DNA from: a bacterium
Lineage (GTDB): Bacteria; Desulfobacterota; Binatia; Binatales; Binataceae
Length of the DNA: 64,000 nt
Direction: 5' to 3'
NCBI GenBank assembly: GCA_014896235.1
Contig: JADBKU010000032.1
Location: 1-64,000, forward strand
Part shown: positions 36,681 to 53,571 of the stretch, piece after piece
Numbering within the stretch: the first letter of the stretch is position 1
Layout: every line of letters begins with the position of its first letter
The notes under the pieces: model-generated
Told to the model about the DNA's origin: nothing
Database searches by the model: none
What the model saw: the letters and a program-made list of their open reading frames with translations, nothing else
Position numbers and translations under genes: made by a program

Positions 36681-37514
36681 TCAGCCCCGCTTGCCGCGCG
36701 GCCGGCGGCTGACGATATAACGATCCGACTGCTTCTTGCCGCGGGTCTTGTAGCCCTTGGTCGGCATCCCCCACGGCGACTGGGGATGGTTGCCTTTGGA
36801 ACGCCCCTCGCCGCCGCCGTGCGGATGGTCCACCGGGTTCATCGCGATTCCGCGCACGTGCGAGCGCTTGCCCAGCCAGCGGCTGCGCCCGGCCTTGCCG
36901 ATCGAGATATTTTCATGATCGACGTTGCCGACCTGCCCGACCGTCGCGCGGCATTCCGCCAGCACCATCCGCTGCTCGCCTGAGGGCAGCTTGAGCAGCG
37001 CGAACTTGCCCTCTTTGGCCATCAACTGCGCCTGCGCGCCCGCCCCGCGCGCCATCTGTGCGCCCGCGCCCGGCTTGAGCTCGACCGCATGGACGAAAGT
37101 TCCCACCGGGATATGCTTCAGTTGCAGCGCGTTGCCCGGCTTGATATCGGCGCGCTCGCCGCACTCGACCCGATCGCCCGGCTTGAGCCCGACCGGCGCC
37201 AGAATATAGCTCTTGCGGCCGTCGGCATAATGCAGCAGCGCGATATTCGCCGAACGGTTCGGATCGTATTCGAGCGCCGCGACCGTCGCCGGGATTCCGT
37301 CGCGGTTGCGCTTGAAGTCGATCGCGCGCAGCCGCCGCTTGTGGCCGCCGCCGCGATGGCGCGACGTCATGCGGCCGCGATTATTGCGTCCGCCCGATTT
37401 TTTCAGCGGCAGCAGCAGCGATTTTTCCGGCGCTTTCTTTGACAGTTCGGAAAAATCGGCCACCTGCATGAAGCGCTGGCCCGGCGTTCGCGGATTAAGC
37501 TGAATTACCGCCAT
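36681..37514 (-). CDS. rplB: 50S ribosomal protein L2
   Basis: The 277-residue product has the OB and SH3-like RNA-binding domains and the functional loop [14 protein letters not shown], which includes the conserved His near the peptidyl transferase centre. Normal length. Confidence 0.98.
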   Translation of the reverse strand: MAVIQLNPRTPGQRFMQVADFSELSKKAPEKSLLLPLKKSGGRNNRGRMTSRHRGGGHKRRLRAIDFKRNRDGIPATVAALEYDPNRSANIALLHYADGRKSYILAPVGLKPGDRVECGERADIKPGNALQLKHIPVGTFVHAVELKPGAGAQMARGAGAQAQLMAKEGKFALLKLPSGEQRMVLAECRATVGQVGNVDHENISIGKAGRSRWLGKRSHVRGIAMNPVDHPHGGGEGRSKGNHPQSPWGMPTKGYKTRGKKQSDRYIVSRRPRGKRG

Positions 37515-37529
37515 CGTTCCCCGCGTCGC

Positions 37530-37817
37530 TTAGACGCCCTCGAAAAATTCAATCCGATCGCCCGCCTTGAGCGTGACGTACGCTTTTTTCCAGTCCGGCT
37601 TGCGTCCGGCGATCCGTCCGCGCCGGCGCTCCTTGCCGAGAAAATTAGCCGTGCGGACTTCAACCACGGTGACCTTGAAAAGCTCCTCGACCGCGCGGCG
37701 AATCGCGTGCTTGTCGGCGCCGGGCCGCACCCGAAAGACGACCTGGTTCGCCTTTTCGTTGACGATCGTCCCCTTTTCCGTCACCAGCGGGGAAATTATC
37801 AGTCCTTCGGCGCTCAT
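37530..37817 (-). CDS. rplW: 50S ribosomal protein L23
   Basis: The 95-residue product lies at the tunnel exit and is the docking point for trigger factor and SRP (ISPLVTEKGT start region, then KHAIRRAVEELFKV). Its ATG overlaps the rplD stop as ATGA. Confidence 0.97.
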   Translation of the reverse strand: MSAEGLIISPLVTEKGTIVNEKANQVVFRVRPGADKHAIRRAVEELFKVTVVEVRTANFLGKERRRGRIAGRKPDWKKAYVTLKAGDRIEFFEGV

Positions 37818-38479
37818 CGCCCGGCGCTCCCGAGGCGCGCTTCGATCGCCCGCGCCGTCTTTTCAGTCATCAGAAGTTCGTCGTAATTGAGCACGTCGTA
37901 CACGTTCAAGCCGCCGAGCGGGAGCGTCTTGTGCGCCGCCAGATTGCGCGCGGCGCGGAAGAAGTTCTCGTCGCCCTCGCCGATCACAATCAGCGCGTGC
38001 TTAAGGCCCAGCGCTTCGAGCGCCGCACGGGCATGCCGGGTTTTCGGCTCCGGCAGCTCCAGCGCTTCGACCACGCACAGCTTGCCGTTGAGCGCCCGGT
38101 CCGAAAGCGCCAAGCTGAGCGCGCGCCGCCACGCCTTCTTCGGCATCTGGTACGAATAGTCGCGCGGCTGCGGCCCGAAAATCGTGCCGCCATGCCGCCA
38201 TAACGGCGACCGGGTCGAGCCGGCGCGCGCCCGGCCAGTGCCCTTTTGCCGCCACGGCTTGCGTCCGCCTCCCGAAATCAGGCCGCGCGTTTTGGTCGCC
38301 GCCGTGCCGGCGCGCCGCTTCGCGAGCTGCATCCGGACCGCCTCGAATAGCAGCCCCTGATGGCCGGTGCGGCCGAAAACCGCGCCCGCCAGTTCGACTT
38401 CGCCGGTCCGTTCGCGCGCCGCCGAATAGAGCGGCGCCTTGACGTTGGCGATTTCCGCCTTTGCGCGCCGCTCATCCAT
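37814..38479 (-). CDS. rplD: 50S ribosomal protein L4
   Basis: From the ATG at 38479 the product has 221 residues. It has the tunnel loop KPWRQKGTGRARAGSTRSP near 70-90 and the globular Rossmann-like rest. In many bacteria L4 represses its own S10 operon. The start overlaps the rplC stop by a few bases. The frame is open to 38527 but that part is not conserved. Confidence 0.97.
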   Translation of the reverse strand: MDERRAKAEIANVKAPLYSAARERTGEVELAGAVFGRTGHQGLLFEAVRMQLAKRRAGTAATKTRGLISGGGRKPWRQKGTGRARAGSTRSPLWRHGGTIFGPQPRDYSYQMPKKAWRRALSLALSDRALNGKLCVVEALELPEPKTRHARAALEALGLKHALIVIGEGDENFFRAARNLAAHKTLPLGGLNVYDVLNYDELLMTEKTARAIEARLGSAGR

Positions 38480-39146
38480 TGGCTTTCGACTCCGTCGCCG
38501 CGTCCAGCCGCGCCCGGCGGGCCGCATGCCTCACCACCACCAGCGCGCCGTCCGCGCCGGGCACCGATCCCGACACCAGTATCGCATTGTCCTCGGGCAG
38601 TATTTCGATCACCTTGAGATTCAGCACGGTCGCCCGCTCGTTGCCCATCTGCCCAGCCATCCGCAGCCCCTTGCGCACCCGGCCGGGATACGACCGGTTG
38701 CCAATCGATCCGCCGTGGCGGAAATACTCGTGGGTGCCATGGCTGCCCGGAAAGCCGGCGAAATGATGCCGCTTGATCACGCCGGCGTAGCCGCGTCCCT
38801 TGGACACGCCGCTTACGTCGATCGCGTCGCCCGGCTTGAAGACGTCGCCCGCCGCGATCGCCTGGCCGAGCTTCAGTTCGCCCTCGCCCCGGCGCGCGAA
38901 CTCGCGCGTCGCCACGCCCGGCGCGACTTCCGCCTTGGCAAAATGGCCGCGGAGAGGGCCGTTGATGCGCGATTGCCGCCGCCGGCCCCACGTCACCTGC
39001 ACGGCGTCGTAGCCGTCGGTCGGAGCGGTCTTGAGCTGCGTCACCGCGCACGGCCCCAACTCGATCACGGTCACCGCGCGCACCTTGCCGGCGGCGTCGC
39101 CCACCTGGGTCATTCCCAATTTCCTGCCAATCAATCCGCTCAGCAC
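38472..39146 (-). CDS. rplC: 50S ribosomal protein L3
   Basis: The product has 224 residues from the GTG at 39146, which follows the rpsJ stop by 7 bases and has GGAG ten bases upstream. The start reads [14 protein letters not shown]. The extended loop near 145-155 ([17 protein letters not shown]) reaches the peptidyl transferase centre and carries the glutamine-methylation region. A TTG at 39134 is an alternative start. Confidence 0.96.
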   Translation of the reverse strand: MLSGLIGRKLGMTQVGDAAGKVRAVTVIELGPCAVTQLKTAPTDGYDAVQVTWGRRRQSRINGPLRGHFAKAEVAPGVATREFARRGEGELKLGQAIAAGDVFKPGDAIDVSGVSKGRGYAGVIKRHHFAGFPGSHGTHEYFRHGGSIGNRSYPGRVRKGLRMAGQMGNERATVLNLKVIEILPEDNAILVSGSVPGADGALVVVRHAARRARLDAATESKANG

Positions 39147-39153
39147 GGCGCTG

Positions 39154-39474
39154 CTACTCCAGCTTGATCTCGACGTCGACGCCCGCCGCCAAATCGAGCT
39201 TGCCCAGCGCGTCGATCGTCTGCTGGGTCGGCTCAAGCACGTCCAAAAGCCGCTTGTGCGTGCGGATTTCGAAATGCTCGCGCGATTTCTTGTCGACGTG
39301 CGGCGAACGGTTCACCGTGAATCGCTCGATCCGGGTCGGCAGCGGAATCGGCCCGGCGACCCGGCCGCCGGTGCGCCGGATCGTATCGACGATTTCGCGC
39401 ACCGACTGGTCAAGCAGCCGATGGTCGTACGCCTTCAGGCGTATCCGTATTTTTTCGTTCATCCTGTCAGCCAC
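39154..39474 (-). CDS. rpsJ: 30S ribosomal protein S10 (NusE)
   Basis: The 106-residue product starts at GTG 39474, supported by GGGAG eight bases upstream; an ATG at 39462 would give 102 residues but lacks a well-placed site. It has the S10 signature [22 protein letters not shown]. It is also the NusE transcription antitermination factor, partnering NusG from the same superlocus. First gene of the S10 block. Confidence 0.96.
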   Translation of the reverse strand: MADRMNEKIRIRLKAYDHRLLDQSVREIVDTIRRTGGRVAGPIPLPTRIERFTVNRSPHVDKKSREHFEIRTHKRLLDVLEPTQQTIDALGKLDLAAGVDVEIKLE

Positions 39475-39517
39475 GTCGCCGGCTCCCGCGCCAACCCCAA
39501 TCCTGTTTGCCGATGAT

Positions 39518-39585
39518 GGCCGCGCCCCCTGCCGGAAGCGCGGCCGATTATTCGTCCTTCACCGTTCGGCCGGAACTTCCGGCCG
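39518..39585. other. two hairpins between tuf and rpsJ
   Basis: Inverted repeats occur at 39518-39525 with 39538-39545 (8 bp) and at 39567-39574 with 39578-39585 (8 bp, 3-base loop). Neither is followed by a T run on the minus strand, so they are more likely RNA-processing or pausing sites than terminators. They mark the join between the str and S10 gene blocks. Confidence 0.45.
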
Positions 39586-39597
39586 TATCCGGATCGT

Positions 39598-40797
39598 TTA
39601 CTTCAGCACCTTCGAGACCACGCCGGCGCCGACCGTGCGGCCGCCTTCGCGGATCGCGAAGCGCAACCCCTGCTCCATCGCGACCGGCGTAATCAGCTCG
39701 CCGACCACGTTGATATTGTCGCCCGGCATCACCATCTCGGTGCCTTCCGGCAGCGTCACGACGCCGGTCACGTCGGTGGTGCGGAAGTAGAATTGCGGCC
39801 GGTAGCCGTTGAAGAACGGCGTATGGCGCCCGCCCTCTTCCTTGGTCAGCACGTACACCGAACCTTCGAACTTGGTGTGCGGCGTAATCGAACCCGGCTG
39901 CGCCAGCACCTGGCCGCGTTCGACTTCTTCACGCTTGAGGCCGCGCAGCAGCACGCCGACGTTGTCGCCCGCCTGGCCTTCGTCGAGGATCTTGCGGAAC
40001 ATCTCGACGCCCGTGACGACCGTCTTCTGCGTGTCGCGGAAGCCGACGATCTCGATTTCGTCGCCAACCCGCACCTTGCCGCGCTCGATCCGGCCGGTGA
40101 CGACGGTGCCGCGGCCGGAGATCGAGAACACGTCCTCGATCGGCATCAGGAACGGCTTGTCGGTCTCGCGAGCCGGCTGCGGCACGTAGCTGTCGACCGC
40201 CGCCATCAGGTCGAGGATCGGCTTGCACTTGTCGCAGTCGTCCTTGCCGCATCCGCATTCCAGCGCCTTCAGCGCGCTGCCGCGAATCACCGGAATATCG
40301 TCGCCGGGAAAATCGTATTTCTTGAGCAGATCGCGGACTTCAAGCTCGACCAGATCGAGCAGCTCCGGATCGTCAACCATATCGACCTTGTTCATGAACA
40401 CGACGATCGACGGCACGCCGACCTGGCGGGCGAGCAGGATATGCTCGCGCGTCTGCGGCATCGGGCCGTCGTTCGCGCCAACCACCAGGATCGCGCCGTC
40501 CATCTGGGCGGCGCCGGTGATCATGTTCTTGATGTAGTCGGCGTGGCCCGGGCAGTCGACGTGCGCGTAATGCCGGTTGGGCGTTTCGTACTCGACGTGG
40601 GCGATCGCGATCGTGATGCCGCGTTCGCGCTCTTCGGGAGCCTTGTCGATCTGATCGAAAGCGGTGAACTGGGCAAGCTTCTTGGCCGCCAGAACCTTGG
40701 TTATCGCCGCGGTCAGAGTGGTCTTGCCGTGGTCGATATGACCGATCGTGCCCACGTTCAGATGCGGCTTGGTGCGCTCGAATTTAGCCTTGCCCAT
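39598..40797 (-). CDS. tuf: elongation factor Tu with a cysteine-rich insertion
   Basis: The 399-residue GTPase delivers aminoacyl-tRNA to the ribosome. GHIDHGKTT (19-27), DCPGH (81-85) and NKVD (136-139) are the nucleotide-binding motifs. After the GTPase SALKALE segment there is an insertion with Cys181, 183, 188 and 191 (CxCxxxxCxxC), which most bacterial EF-Tu proteins lack. It is the only tuf gene in the window. It follows fusA by 36 bases, as in the standard str operon. Confidence 0.97.
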   Translation of the reverse strand: MGKAKFERTKPHLNVGTIGHIDHGKTTLTAAITKVLAAKKLAQFTAFDQIDKAPEERERGITIAIAHVEYETPNRHYAHVDCPGHADYIKNMITGAAQMDGAILVVGANDGPMPQTREHILLARQVGVPSIVVFMNKVDMVDDPELLDLVELEVRDLLKKYDFPGDDIPVIRGSALKALECGCGKDDCDKCKPILDLMAAVDSYVPQPARETDKPFLMPIEDVFSISGRGTVVTGRIERGKVRVGDEIEIVGFRDTQKTVVTGVEMFRKILDEGQAGDNVGVLLRGLKREEVERGQVLAQPGSITPHTKFEGSVYVLTKEEGGRHTPFFNGYRPQFYFRTTDVTGVVTLPEGTEMVMPGDNINVVGELITPVAMEQGLRFAIREGGRTVGAGVVSKVLK

Positions 40798-40833
40798 GAC
40801 GGATTTTCCTCCGGCTCCTTGCTGTTCCCGCTA

Positions 40834-42930
40834 TCATGCGCGCGCGCGGGCTTCGCCTTCGTTATTGCCGCGCGCGGTCAATTCCTCGAATATCGCCTGC
40901 GGCACGGGCTCGTACACCGCGAACTGCATCGTGTAGTTCGCCCGGCCCTGCGTGATCGATCGCAGCTTGGTCGCGTACCCGAACATCGTGGCCAGCGGCA
41001 CGCGCGCCGCGATCACCTGCGCGCCGGCGCGGTTTTCCATCTCCTGGATCTTGCCGCGCCGCGCGTTGAGGTCGCCAATCACGTCGCCCATGAATTCCTG
41101 CGGCGTGACCACTTCGACGTCCATCACCGGCTCGAGCAGCACTGGACTGGCCTTTTCCGCCGCCTCCTTGAACGCCATCGAGCCGGCGATCTTGAACGCG
41201 ATTTCCGACGAGTCCACCTCGTGATACTTGCCGTCCACCACGGTCGCCTTGATATCGACCATCGGATAGCCGGCCAGCACGCCGGTCTCCATCGCTTCCT
41301 TGATTCCCTGCTCGATCGACGGGATGAAGTTGCGCGGAATCGAGCCGCCCTTGGTGCCGTCCTCGAACTCGAAGCCGCCGCCCTTCGCGAGCGGTTCGAT
41401 CTTGAGATCGACCACGCCGAACTGGCCATGGCCGCCGGTCTGGCGCACGAAGCGGCCTTCCGCCTCGGCCGGCCGCCGGATCGTTTCGCGATAGGCGACC
41501 TGGGGCTTGCCGACGTTGGCGTCGACCTTGAACTCGCGCAGCATCCGGTCAACGATAATCTCCAGATGCAGCTCGCCCATTCCGGCGATCAGCGTCTGGC
41601 CGGTCTCGCGGTTGACGTTGACGCGGAACGAGGGATCCTCTTTGGCCAGCTTCTGCAGCGCCTCGCCGAGCTTTTCCTGATCGGCCTTGGTCTTCGGCTC
41701 GATCGCGATCTGAATAACCGGATCGGGAAATTCGATCGCCTCGAGAATAATCGGGCTGCCCGGATCGCAGAGCGTATCGCCGGTGGTGGTGTCGCGCAGG
41801 CCGACCGCGCAGATATCGCCGGCGTAAACCTCGGTGATCTCCTCGCGCTTGTTGGCGTGCATCTTCACCAGCCGCCCGATCCGCTCGCGTTTGCCCTTGG
41901 TCGAATTCAGCACCGAGGTGCCGCTTTCGAGCTTGCCCGAATAGACCCGCAGGAAAGTCAGCGTGCCGATATACGGGTCGGTCATGATCTTGAAGGCCAG
42001 CGCCGCGAACGGCTCGTCGTCGCGCGGCCAGCGCTCCGCCATTTTGCCGTCGTCCACCTTGCCGACCACGGGCGGCAGATCCGCGGGCGACGGCAGGAAG
42101 TCGACCACCGCGTCGAGCATCGGCTGCACGCCCTTGTTGCGAAACGCCGAGCCCATCACGACCGGCACCAACTCCAGCTTGAGCGCCGCGGCGCGAATCG
42201 CAGCGCGCAATTTGGCGGGCTCCGGCGCCTTGCCCTCCAGATAAAGCTCCATGATCGAGTCGTCGTGATCGGCCGCCGCCTCGATCAGTTTCTCGCGCCA
42301 CTCGGCGGCCTGTTCTTTCAGCTCCGCCGGTATTTCCAGCACGCGATAGTTCGCGCCGAGCCGATCGTCGTCCCATACCAGCGCGCGATTTTCGATCAGA
42401 TCGATCACGCCCGCGAACTTGTCCTCGGCGCCTATCGGAATCTGCAGCGCGAGCGGACGGGCCTTGAGCTTGTCGCGGATTTCGCCGAGCACGCGCTCCC
42501 AGTCCGCGCCGACCCGATCCATCTTGTTGATGAACGCGACGCGCGGCACGCGATACTTGTCGGCCTGGCGCCATACGGTTTCCGACTGCGGCTCGACCCC
42601 GCCGACCGCGCAGAAGACCGCGACCGCGCCGTCGAGCACGCGCAGGCTGCGTTCCACCTCGATCGTGAAATCGACGTGGCCGGGCGTGTCGATGATGTTG
42701 ATGCGATGGTCGCGCCAGAAGCAGGTGGTGGCGGCGGAGGTAATGGTGATGCCGCGTTCCTGTTCCTGCTCCATCCAGTCCATAGTCGCCGCGCCGTCGT
42801 GAACCTCGCCCATCTTGTAGTTGATCCCGGTGTAAAACAGGACCCGCTCCGTGGTCGTGGTCTTGCCGGCATCGATGTGCGCCATGATGCCGATATTGCG
42901 CACCCGCTCTATGGGAGTCTGACGAGCCAT
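40834..42930 (-). CDS. fusA: elongation factor G
   Basis: The 698-residue translocase GTPase has AHIDAGKTT (17-25), DTPGHVDF (81-88) and NKMD (135-138) and the five EF-G domains. Length and motifs are those of canonical EF-G. It lies between rpsG and tuf. Confidence 0.97.
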   Translation of the reverse strand: MARQTPIERVRNIGIMAHIDAGKTTTTERVLFYTGINYKMGEVHDGAATMDWMEQEQERGITITSAATTCFWRDHRINIIDTPGHVDFTIEVERSLRVLDGAVAVFCAVGGVEPQSETVWRQADKYRVPRVAFINKMDRVGADWERVLGEIRDKLKARPLALQIPIGAEDKFAGVIDLIENRALVWDDDRLGANYRVLEIPAELKEQAAEWREKLIEAAADHDDSIMELYLEGKAPEPAKLRAAIRAAALKLELVPVVMGSAFRNKGVQPMLDAVVDFLPSPADLPPVVGKVDDGKMAERWPRDDEPFAALAFKIMTDPYIGTLTFLRVYSGKLESGTSVLNSTKGKRERIGRLVKMHANKREEITEVYAGDICAVGLRDTTTGDTLCDPGSPIILEAIEFPDPVIQIAIEPKTKADQEKLGEALQKLAKEDPSFRVNVNRETGQTLIAGMGELHLEIIVDRMLREFKVDANVGKPQVAYRETIRRPAEAEGRFVRQTGGHGQFGVVDLKIEPLAKGGGFEFEDGTKGGSIPRNFIPSIEQGIKEAMETGVLAGYPMVDIKATVVDGKYHEVDSSEIAFKIAGSMAFKEAAEKASPVLLEPVMDVEVVTPQEFMGDVIGDLNARRGKIQEMENRAGAQVIAARVPLATMFGYATKLRSITQGRANYTMQFAVYEPVPQAIFEELTARGNNEGEARARA

Positions 42931-42952
42931 CCCGAAAAACTTCTTTCCGCCT

Positions 42953-43423
42953 CTACCAGCGGTAATGCGCGAAGGCGCGGTTCGCCTCCGCCATGCGATG
43001 AGTGTCTTCGCGTTTCTTGACCGCGCCGCCGCGGTTGTTGGCCGCTTCGAGAATCTCGTTGGCCAGCCGCTCGCGCATCGATTTTTCGCCGCGCGCGCGC
43101 GCCGCCGTCACCAGCCAGCGCATCGCGAGCGACGATCTGCGCAGCGGCCGCACTTCAACCGGCACCTGGTAGTTGGCGCCGCCGACCCGCCGCGAGCGCA
43201 CCTCGACCGCGGGCCGCACGTTGTCGAGCGCCCGCTTGAACATCGCGAGCCCGTCCTCTTTCGAGCGCTCCGCCACAAGGTCGAGCGCGCCGTACAGGAT
43301 GCTCTCGGCGACGGATTTCTTGCCGCGCTCCATCACGACGTTGATGAATTTCGCGACCGTGCGATCGTGAAATTTCGGATCCGCGACCACCTCGCGGACG
43401 CGCACTTGTCCTTTTCGCGACAT
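42953..43423 (-). CDS. rpsG: 30S ribosomal protein S7
   Basis: The 156-residue product starts [18 protein letters not shown] and starts 3' domain folding of 16S rRNA. In E. coli it represses the str operon through the rpsL-rpsG gap; here that gap is only 9 bases, so that exact mechanism is unlikely. Normal length. Confidence 0.97.
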   Translation of the reverse strand: MSRKGQVRVREVVADPKFHDRTVAKFINVVMERGKKSVAESILYGALDLVAERSKEDGLAMFKRALDNVRPAVEVRSRRVGGANYQVPVEVRPLRRSSLAMRWLVTAARARGEKSMRERLANEILEAANNRGGAVKKREDTHRMAEANRAFAHYRW

Positions 43424-43432
43424 GAGTCTTTC

Positions 43433-43804
43433 TTACTTGGGCTTCTTCGAGCCGTACTTGGAACGGCTCTTGCGCCGATCCTGCACGCCGATCGAATCGA
43501 GCGTGCCCCGGATCACGTGATAGCGCACGCCCGGCAAATCCTTGACGCGGCCGCCCCGGATCAGCACCACCGAGTGCTCCTGCAGGTTGTGGCCGACGCC
43601 CGGAATATATGTGTTCACTTCGTAGCCGTTGGAAAGCCGCACTCGCGCCACCTTGCGCAAGGCCGAATTCGGCTTCTTGGGCGTGGTGGTTTTTACCTGC
43701 GTGCAGACGCCGCGCTTTTGCGGCGAGCCCTGCAGCGCCGGCGCGCTCATCTTGTAGCGCTTCTTTACGCGCGCGGCGCGAATTAACTGGTTAATCGTCG
43801 GCAC
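43433..43804 (-). CDS. rpsL: 30S ribosomal protein S12
   Basis: The 123-residue product starts with GTG ([15 protein letters not shown]). Lys43 and Lys88, the usual streptomycin-resistance positions, are both wild-type. [18 protein letters not shown] loop contacts the decoding centre. It is the first gene of the str block and has its own promoter-like site and a hairpin upstream. Confidence 0.97.
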   Translation of the reverse strand: MPTINQLIRAARVKKRYKMSAPALQGSPQKRGVCTQVKTTTPKKPNSALRKVARVRLSNGYEVNTYIPGVGHNLQEHSVVLIRGGRVKDLPGVRYHVIRGTLDSIGVQDRRKSRSKYGSKKPK

Positions 43805-43920
43805 GTTTTCGTCTTCAGCTTTCCGGCGGCCCGAATTTCACGCTCCAGACCGGCGCCTGGAGTCGTCCGCCCGTCTTGAAGTCCCGCGGAACCGTTTCCG
43901 GCCCGGCGGCGCAAACGAAC

Positions 43921-43949
43921 CCCCCAAGGGCGCCCACCGCCCTTGGGGG
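43921..43949 (-). promoter_or_regulatory. perfect 11-bp hairpin in the leader before rpsL
   Basis: Arms at 43921-43931 and 43939-43949 pair perfectly around a 7-base loop. No T run follows on the minus strand. It lies a few bases downstream of the expected start of a transcript from the promoter at 43961-43987. It could stabilise the 5' end, be a processing site or bind a protein. Confidence 0.6.
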
Positions 43950-43960
43950 AAATACAAGTA

Positions 43961-43983
43961 TTTATAGGAAACTATCCGTCCAG

Positions 43984-43987
<4 letters not shown>
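43961..43987 (-). promoter_or_regulatory. sigma70-like promoter of the str operon
   Basis: On the minus strand TTGACT (43982-43987, overlapping the rpoC stop codon) is followed after 15 bases by TATAAA (43961-43966). The 15-base gap is shorter than the usual 17. The site lies in the only AT-rich patch of the rpoC-rpsL gap. Confidence 0.55.
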
Positions 43988-48165
<4,178 letters not shown>

Positions 48166-48196
48166 TCCGCTATGCTCCCTTGCTTCCGGCGGCGGC

Positions 48197-50245
<2,049 letters not shown>

Positions 50246-50255
50246 CAGCGCGCGA

Positions 50256-50258
50256 TTT
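50256..50258 (-). other. one-base insertion that breaks the rpoB reading frame
   Basis: On the plus strand the codons for Glu-Asn-Asp-Asp-Ala are followed by GAAATCGCG (minus strand) where GAATCGCG would keep the frame into Asn-Arg-Ala-Leu-Met-Gly. Removing one T of the three at 50256-50258 restores a full-length beta subunit. rpoB is essential, so a sequencing or assembly error is most likely; real frameshifting is possible. Confidence 0.85.
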
Positions 50259-52528
50259 CGCGTCGTCGTTCTCGAGAAACGGAATCAGCGACGCCGCCAC
50301 CGAGACCAGTTGGTTCGGCGACACGTCCATGTACTGCACTTCGCCGGCCCCGACCACCGTGAATTCGCCGCCGATGCGCGCCGAAACCATCTCCGCGGCG
50401 AAACGCCCGTGCGCGTCGAGCGGCGCGTTCGCCTGCGCGATCACCACGTCTTCCTCTTCGAGCGCCGACAGGTACTTGATCCGATCGGTGACTTTGCGGT
50501 CTTCGACCACCCGGTAGGGCGTTTCGATGAAGCCGTATTCGTTGACCCGCGCGTAGGTCGAAAGCGCCGCAATCAGCCCGATATTCGGTCCTTCCGGCGT
50601 CTCGATCGGACACACCCGGCCGTAGTGCGTGGGATGGACGTCGCGGACCTCGAAGCCCGCCCGCTCGCGCGTGAGCCCGCCCGGCCCGAGCGCCGAAAGC
50701 CGCCGCTTGTGCGCGATTTCGCTGAGCGGATTGGTCTGATCCATGAACTGGGAAAGCTGCGAGGAGCCGAAGAATTCCTTGATCACCGCCGACGCCGGCT
50801 TGTAATTCACCAGCTCCTGCGGCATCAGGGTTTCGATATCCTGCAGGCTCATCCGCTCCTTGATCGCCCGCTCCATCCGCACCAGCCCGATCCGGAATTG
50901 GTTCTCGACCAGCTCGCCCACCGCGCGCACGCGGCGATTGCCGAGATGATCGATGTCGTCGACGGTATGGTCGTCGGCGCCGTTCTTCAGTTCGATCAGG
51001 TAGCGCACGACTTCAAGGATATCCTCGCGCCGGAGCGTGCCCTGTTCGAGCGGCACGTGATTGGGATCCTTGAAGAGCTTGTGGTTCAGCTTGAGCCGGC
51101 CGACGCGCGAAAGGTCGTAGCGTTCGGGATTAAAAAAGAGATTGTGGAAAAACGCGGTCGCGGTCTGCTGCGTCGGCGGATCGCCCGGGCGCAACCGCCG
51201 GTAGATTTCGATGATCGCGTCTTCGGGCTTCTCGATCTTGTCCTGCGCGAGCGTCAGCCTGAGCGCGCCGCCGCCCGGCTGGTCGTCGGTGTACAGCACC
51301 TCGATCGTCTTTACGCCGTGCGCCTTGAGATTCTCGATCGCCGCTTCGCTCAGCTCCTCATTGACCTGCGCCAGCACTTCGCCGGTGGTCGAATCGACGA
51401 TATCGTGCGCGGAAACGCGCCCGATCACGTCGTCGAGGGCGATCGGAATCTCTGTCACTTTCGCCTCTTCGAGCTGGCGCACGATCGCCTTGTTGAACTT
51501 GCGCCCTTCGCGCGCGATCACTTCGCCGGTCTTCGGATGCCGCACTTCGCGGCTGACGCGCGAGCCGAGGAGCTGCTCCGGTATGAATTTCTTGGCCAGC
51601 TCAGGACCGTCGAGGATGATGACGTCCTTTTTATAGAAGTAGTTGAGCAGATCCTCGGTGGTCATCCCGAGCGCGCGCAACGGCACCGTCGCCGGGAATT
51701 TGCGCCGCCGGTCGATACGCACGTAGAGCACGTCGCGCGGATCGAATTCGAAATCGATCCAGCTTCCGCGGTACGGGATGATCCGCGCCGAGTAGAGCAG
51801 CTTGCCGGTGGAATGCGTGCGGCCCTTGTCGTGCTCGAAGAACACGCCGGGCGAGCGATGGAGCTGCGAGACGATCACCCGCTCGGTGCCGTTCACCATG
51901 AACGTGCCGTTCTGGGTCATCAGCGGAATCTCGCCGAAATAGACCTCCTGCTCCTTGACGTTCTTGATCGAGCGGCGGCCGTTCTCGACGTCCCAGATCA
52001 CCAGCTGGATCTTCACCTTGATCGGCGCGGCGTAGGTCATGCCGCGCTGATGGCATTCCTCGACGTCGTATTTCGGCTGGCCGAGTTCGTAACTGACGAA
52101 CTCCAGCGAAGCGGTCTCGTTAAAATCCTTGATCGGAAACACCGACTTGAAGACCGCCTGCAGCCCCTCCTCCTTGCGCTCCTCGGGCGCGACGTCCATC
52201 TGCAGGAAATCCGCGTAGGAACGCTTCTGGATTTCGATCAGGTTGGGGATGTCGATGATCTTCTTGATCTTGCCGAAGGAGCGGCGAAGGCGAAGGTTGC
52301 TCGTGACCTGCGACTGCTGAGCCATTTCTACCTCATCCGGCGGCGGGCGCCGATGCGGCGCGCCGCCAGACGGCTGCGGCGCGCGGCCGCCCCGGCGCTT
52401 TTGCGCCGCGCCTTGCGCGCCGGTTTTTGCGACCATCCAAAAAGGCGAGCCGGGACGCCCGCGCCGGCCGCGTGCGCGTCCCGTTCCCGCCGATATTTAT
52501 TGCCGGTTGCCGTATGACTCGCCGGCTC

Positions 52529-52927
52529 CTACTTCAACTCGACGGAGCCCCCGGCCTCTTCGAGCTTCTTCTTGATATCCTCGGCCTCGGCCTTGGACAC
52601 GCCTTCCTTGACCGGCTTCGGAGCGCCGTCCACCAGGTCCTTGGCTTCCTTAAGGCCCAGCCCAGTAAGCTCACGCACGACCTTGATCACCTGGATCTTC
52701 TTGTCGCCAGCGCCGGTGAGCATCACGGTGAATTCGTCCTTCTCGGCCGCTGGGGCCGCCGCGCCCGCGCCGCCCGCGGCGGGAGCCGCGGCGACCGCGA
52801 CCGGCGCCGCCGCCGATACGCCGAGTTCCTGCTCGAGTTCCTTGACCAGCGCCGCGGCCTCCAGAAGGCTCAGGTTCTTCAGGTAGTCCTTGACCTGATC
52901 GCGGCTGAGCTGTGCTGCTTCTGACAT
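52529..52927 (-). CDS. rplL: 50S ribosomal protein L7/L12
   Basis: The 132-residue stalk protein has the N-terminal dimer helices, an Ala/Pro/Gly hinge (about 38-62) and the C-terminal domain with [21 protein letters not shown] that recruits GTPases. Normal length. The 203 bases to rpoB hold GC-rich hairpins (for example GGCGC-AAAA-GCGCC) that may lower transcription into rpoBC. Confidence 0.97.
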   Translation of the reverse strand: MSEAAQLSRDQVKDYLKNLSLLEAAALVKELEQELGVSAAAPVAVAAAPAAGGAGAAAPAAEKDEFTVMLTGAGDKKIQVIKVVRELTGLGLKEAKDLVDGAPKPVKEGVSKAEAEDIKKKLEEAGGSVELK

Positions 52928-53020
52928 CTTGATTCCTCTCCTTGTGCCCCAGGCCCGCGGGCGATGTGGGAGCGCCCCGGCAAGCCGATTATCTTCGTTC
53001 GATTTTTACGCGCCGCGCGC

Positions 53021-53551
53021 TCAAGCTCCCGCGGCGGCGCCCGCCTTGCGGCCGACCGCGTCAATCAATCGCGCCAGCGCCGAACCCGGTTCGTTCAGCA
53101 AGCGCGCCAGCCGCGTGGCCGGAGCCTGCAACAGGCCCAGCAACTGCGCGAAGATCACTTCGCGCGGCGGCAACTCGGCCAGCGCGTTGATCTCGTCGGC
53201 GCTGAGCGGCTTGCCGTCGAGCACCCCGCCGCGCACCTTGAACTTGGCGCCCAAATCCTTGAGCGAACTGACCGTCTTGGCCAGCTCCACCGGATCCGCA
53301 TAACTGAGGATCAGTCCCACCGGACCGCCCAGATGGCCGTCCAGAGCGGCGAACCCGGTTTCTTTGATCGCGAGCCTGACCAGCGTGTTTTTAGCCACGC
53401 GGAATTCGCCGCGCACCGCGCGCAGCTTGCGCCGCATATCGTCGGACTCGCCCGCCGTCAGGCCACGGTATTCTGAAACCACCGCAATGCTTGCGCGCCG
53501 CAAATTCTCCGCCAGTTCGGCGACCAGAGCGCTCTTTTCCGTCTTGTTCAT
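53021..53551 (-). CDS. rplJ: 50S ribosomal protein L10
   Basis: From the ATG at 53551 the product has 176 residues and forms the base of the L12 stalk (MNKTEKSALVAELAE start). An in-frame TTG at 53557 is weaker. It binds 23S rRNA with L11 and normally represses its own operon. The C-terminal helix that holds the L12 dimers is present. Confidence 0.96.
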   Translation of the reverse strand: MNKTEKSALVAELAENLRRASIAVVSEYRGLTAGESDDMRRKLRAVRGEFRVAKNTLVRLAIKETGFAALDGHLGGPVGLILSYADPVELAKTVSSLKDLGAKFKVRGGVLDGKPLSADEINALAELPPREVIFAQLLGLLQAPATRLARLLNEPGSALARLIDAVGRKAGAAAGA

Positions 53552-53571
53552 CGCCAACCTATTCCGCCACG

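Noticed and set aside
39518..39585. A terminator between tuf and rpsJ
   Set aside because: Both hairpins lack a following T run on the coding strand, so they are listed only as structures.
39793..43020. A 1075-codon open frame on the plus strand
   Set aside because: It lies opposite tuf and fusA, is rich in Arg, His and Asp, and matches no family. GC-rich third positions leave the opposite strand free of stops.
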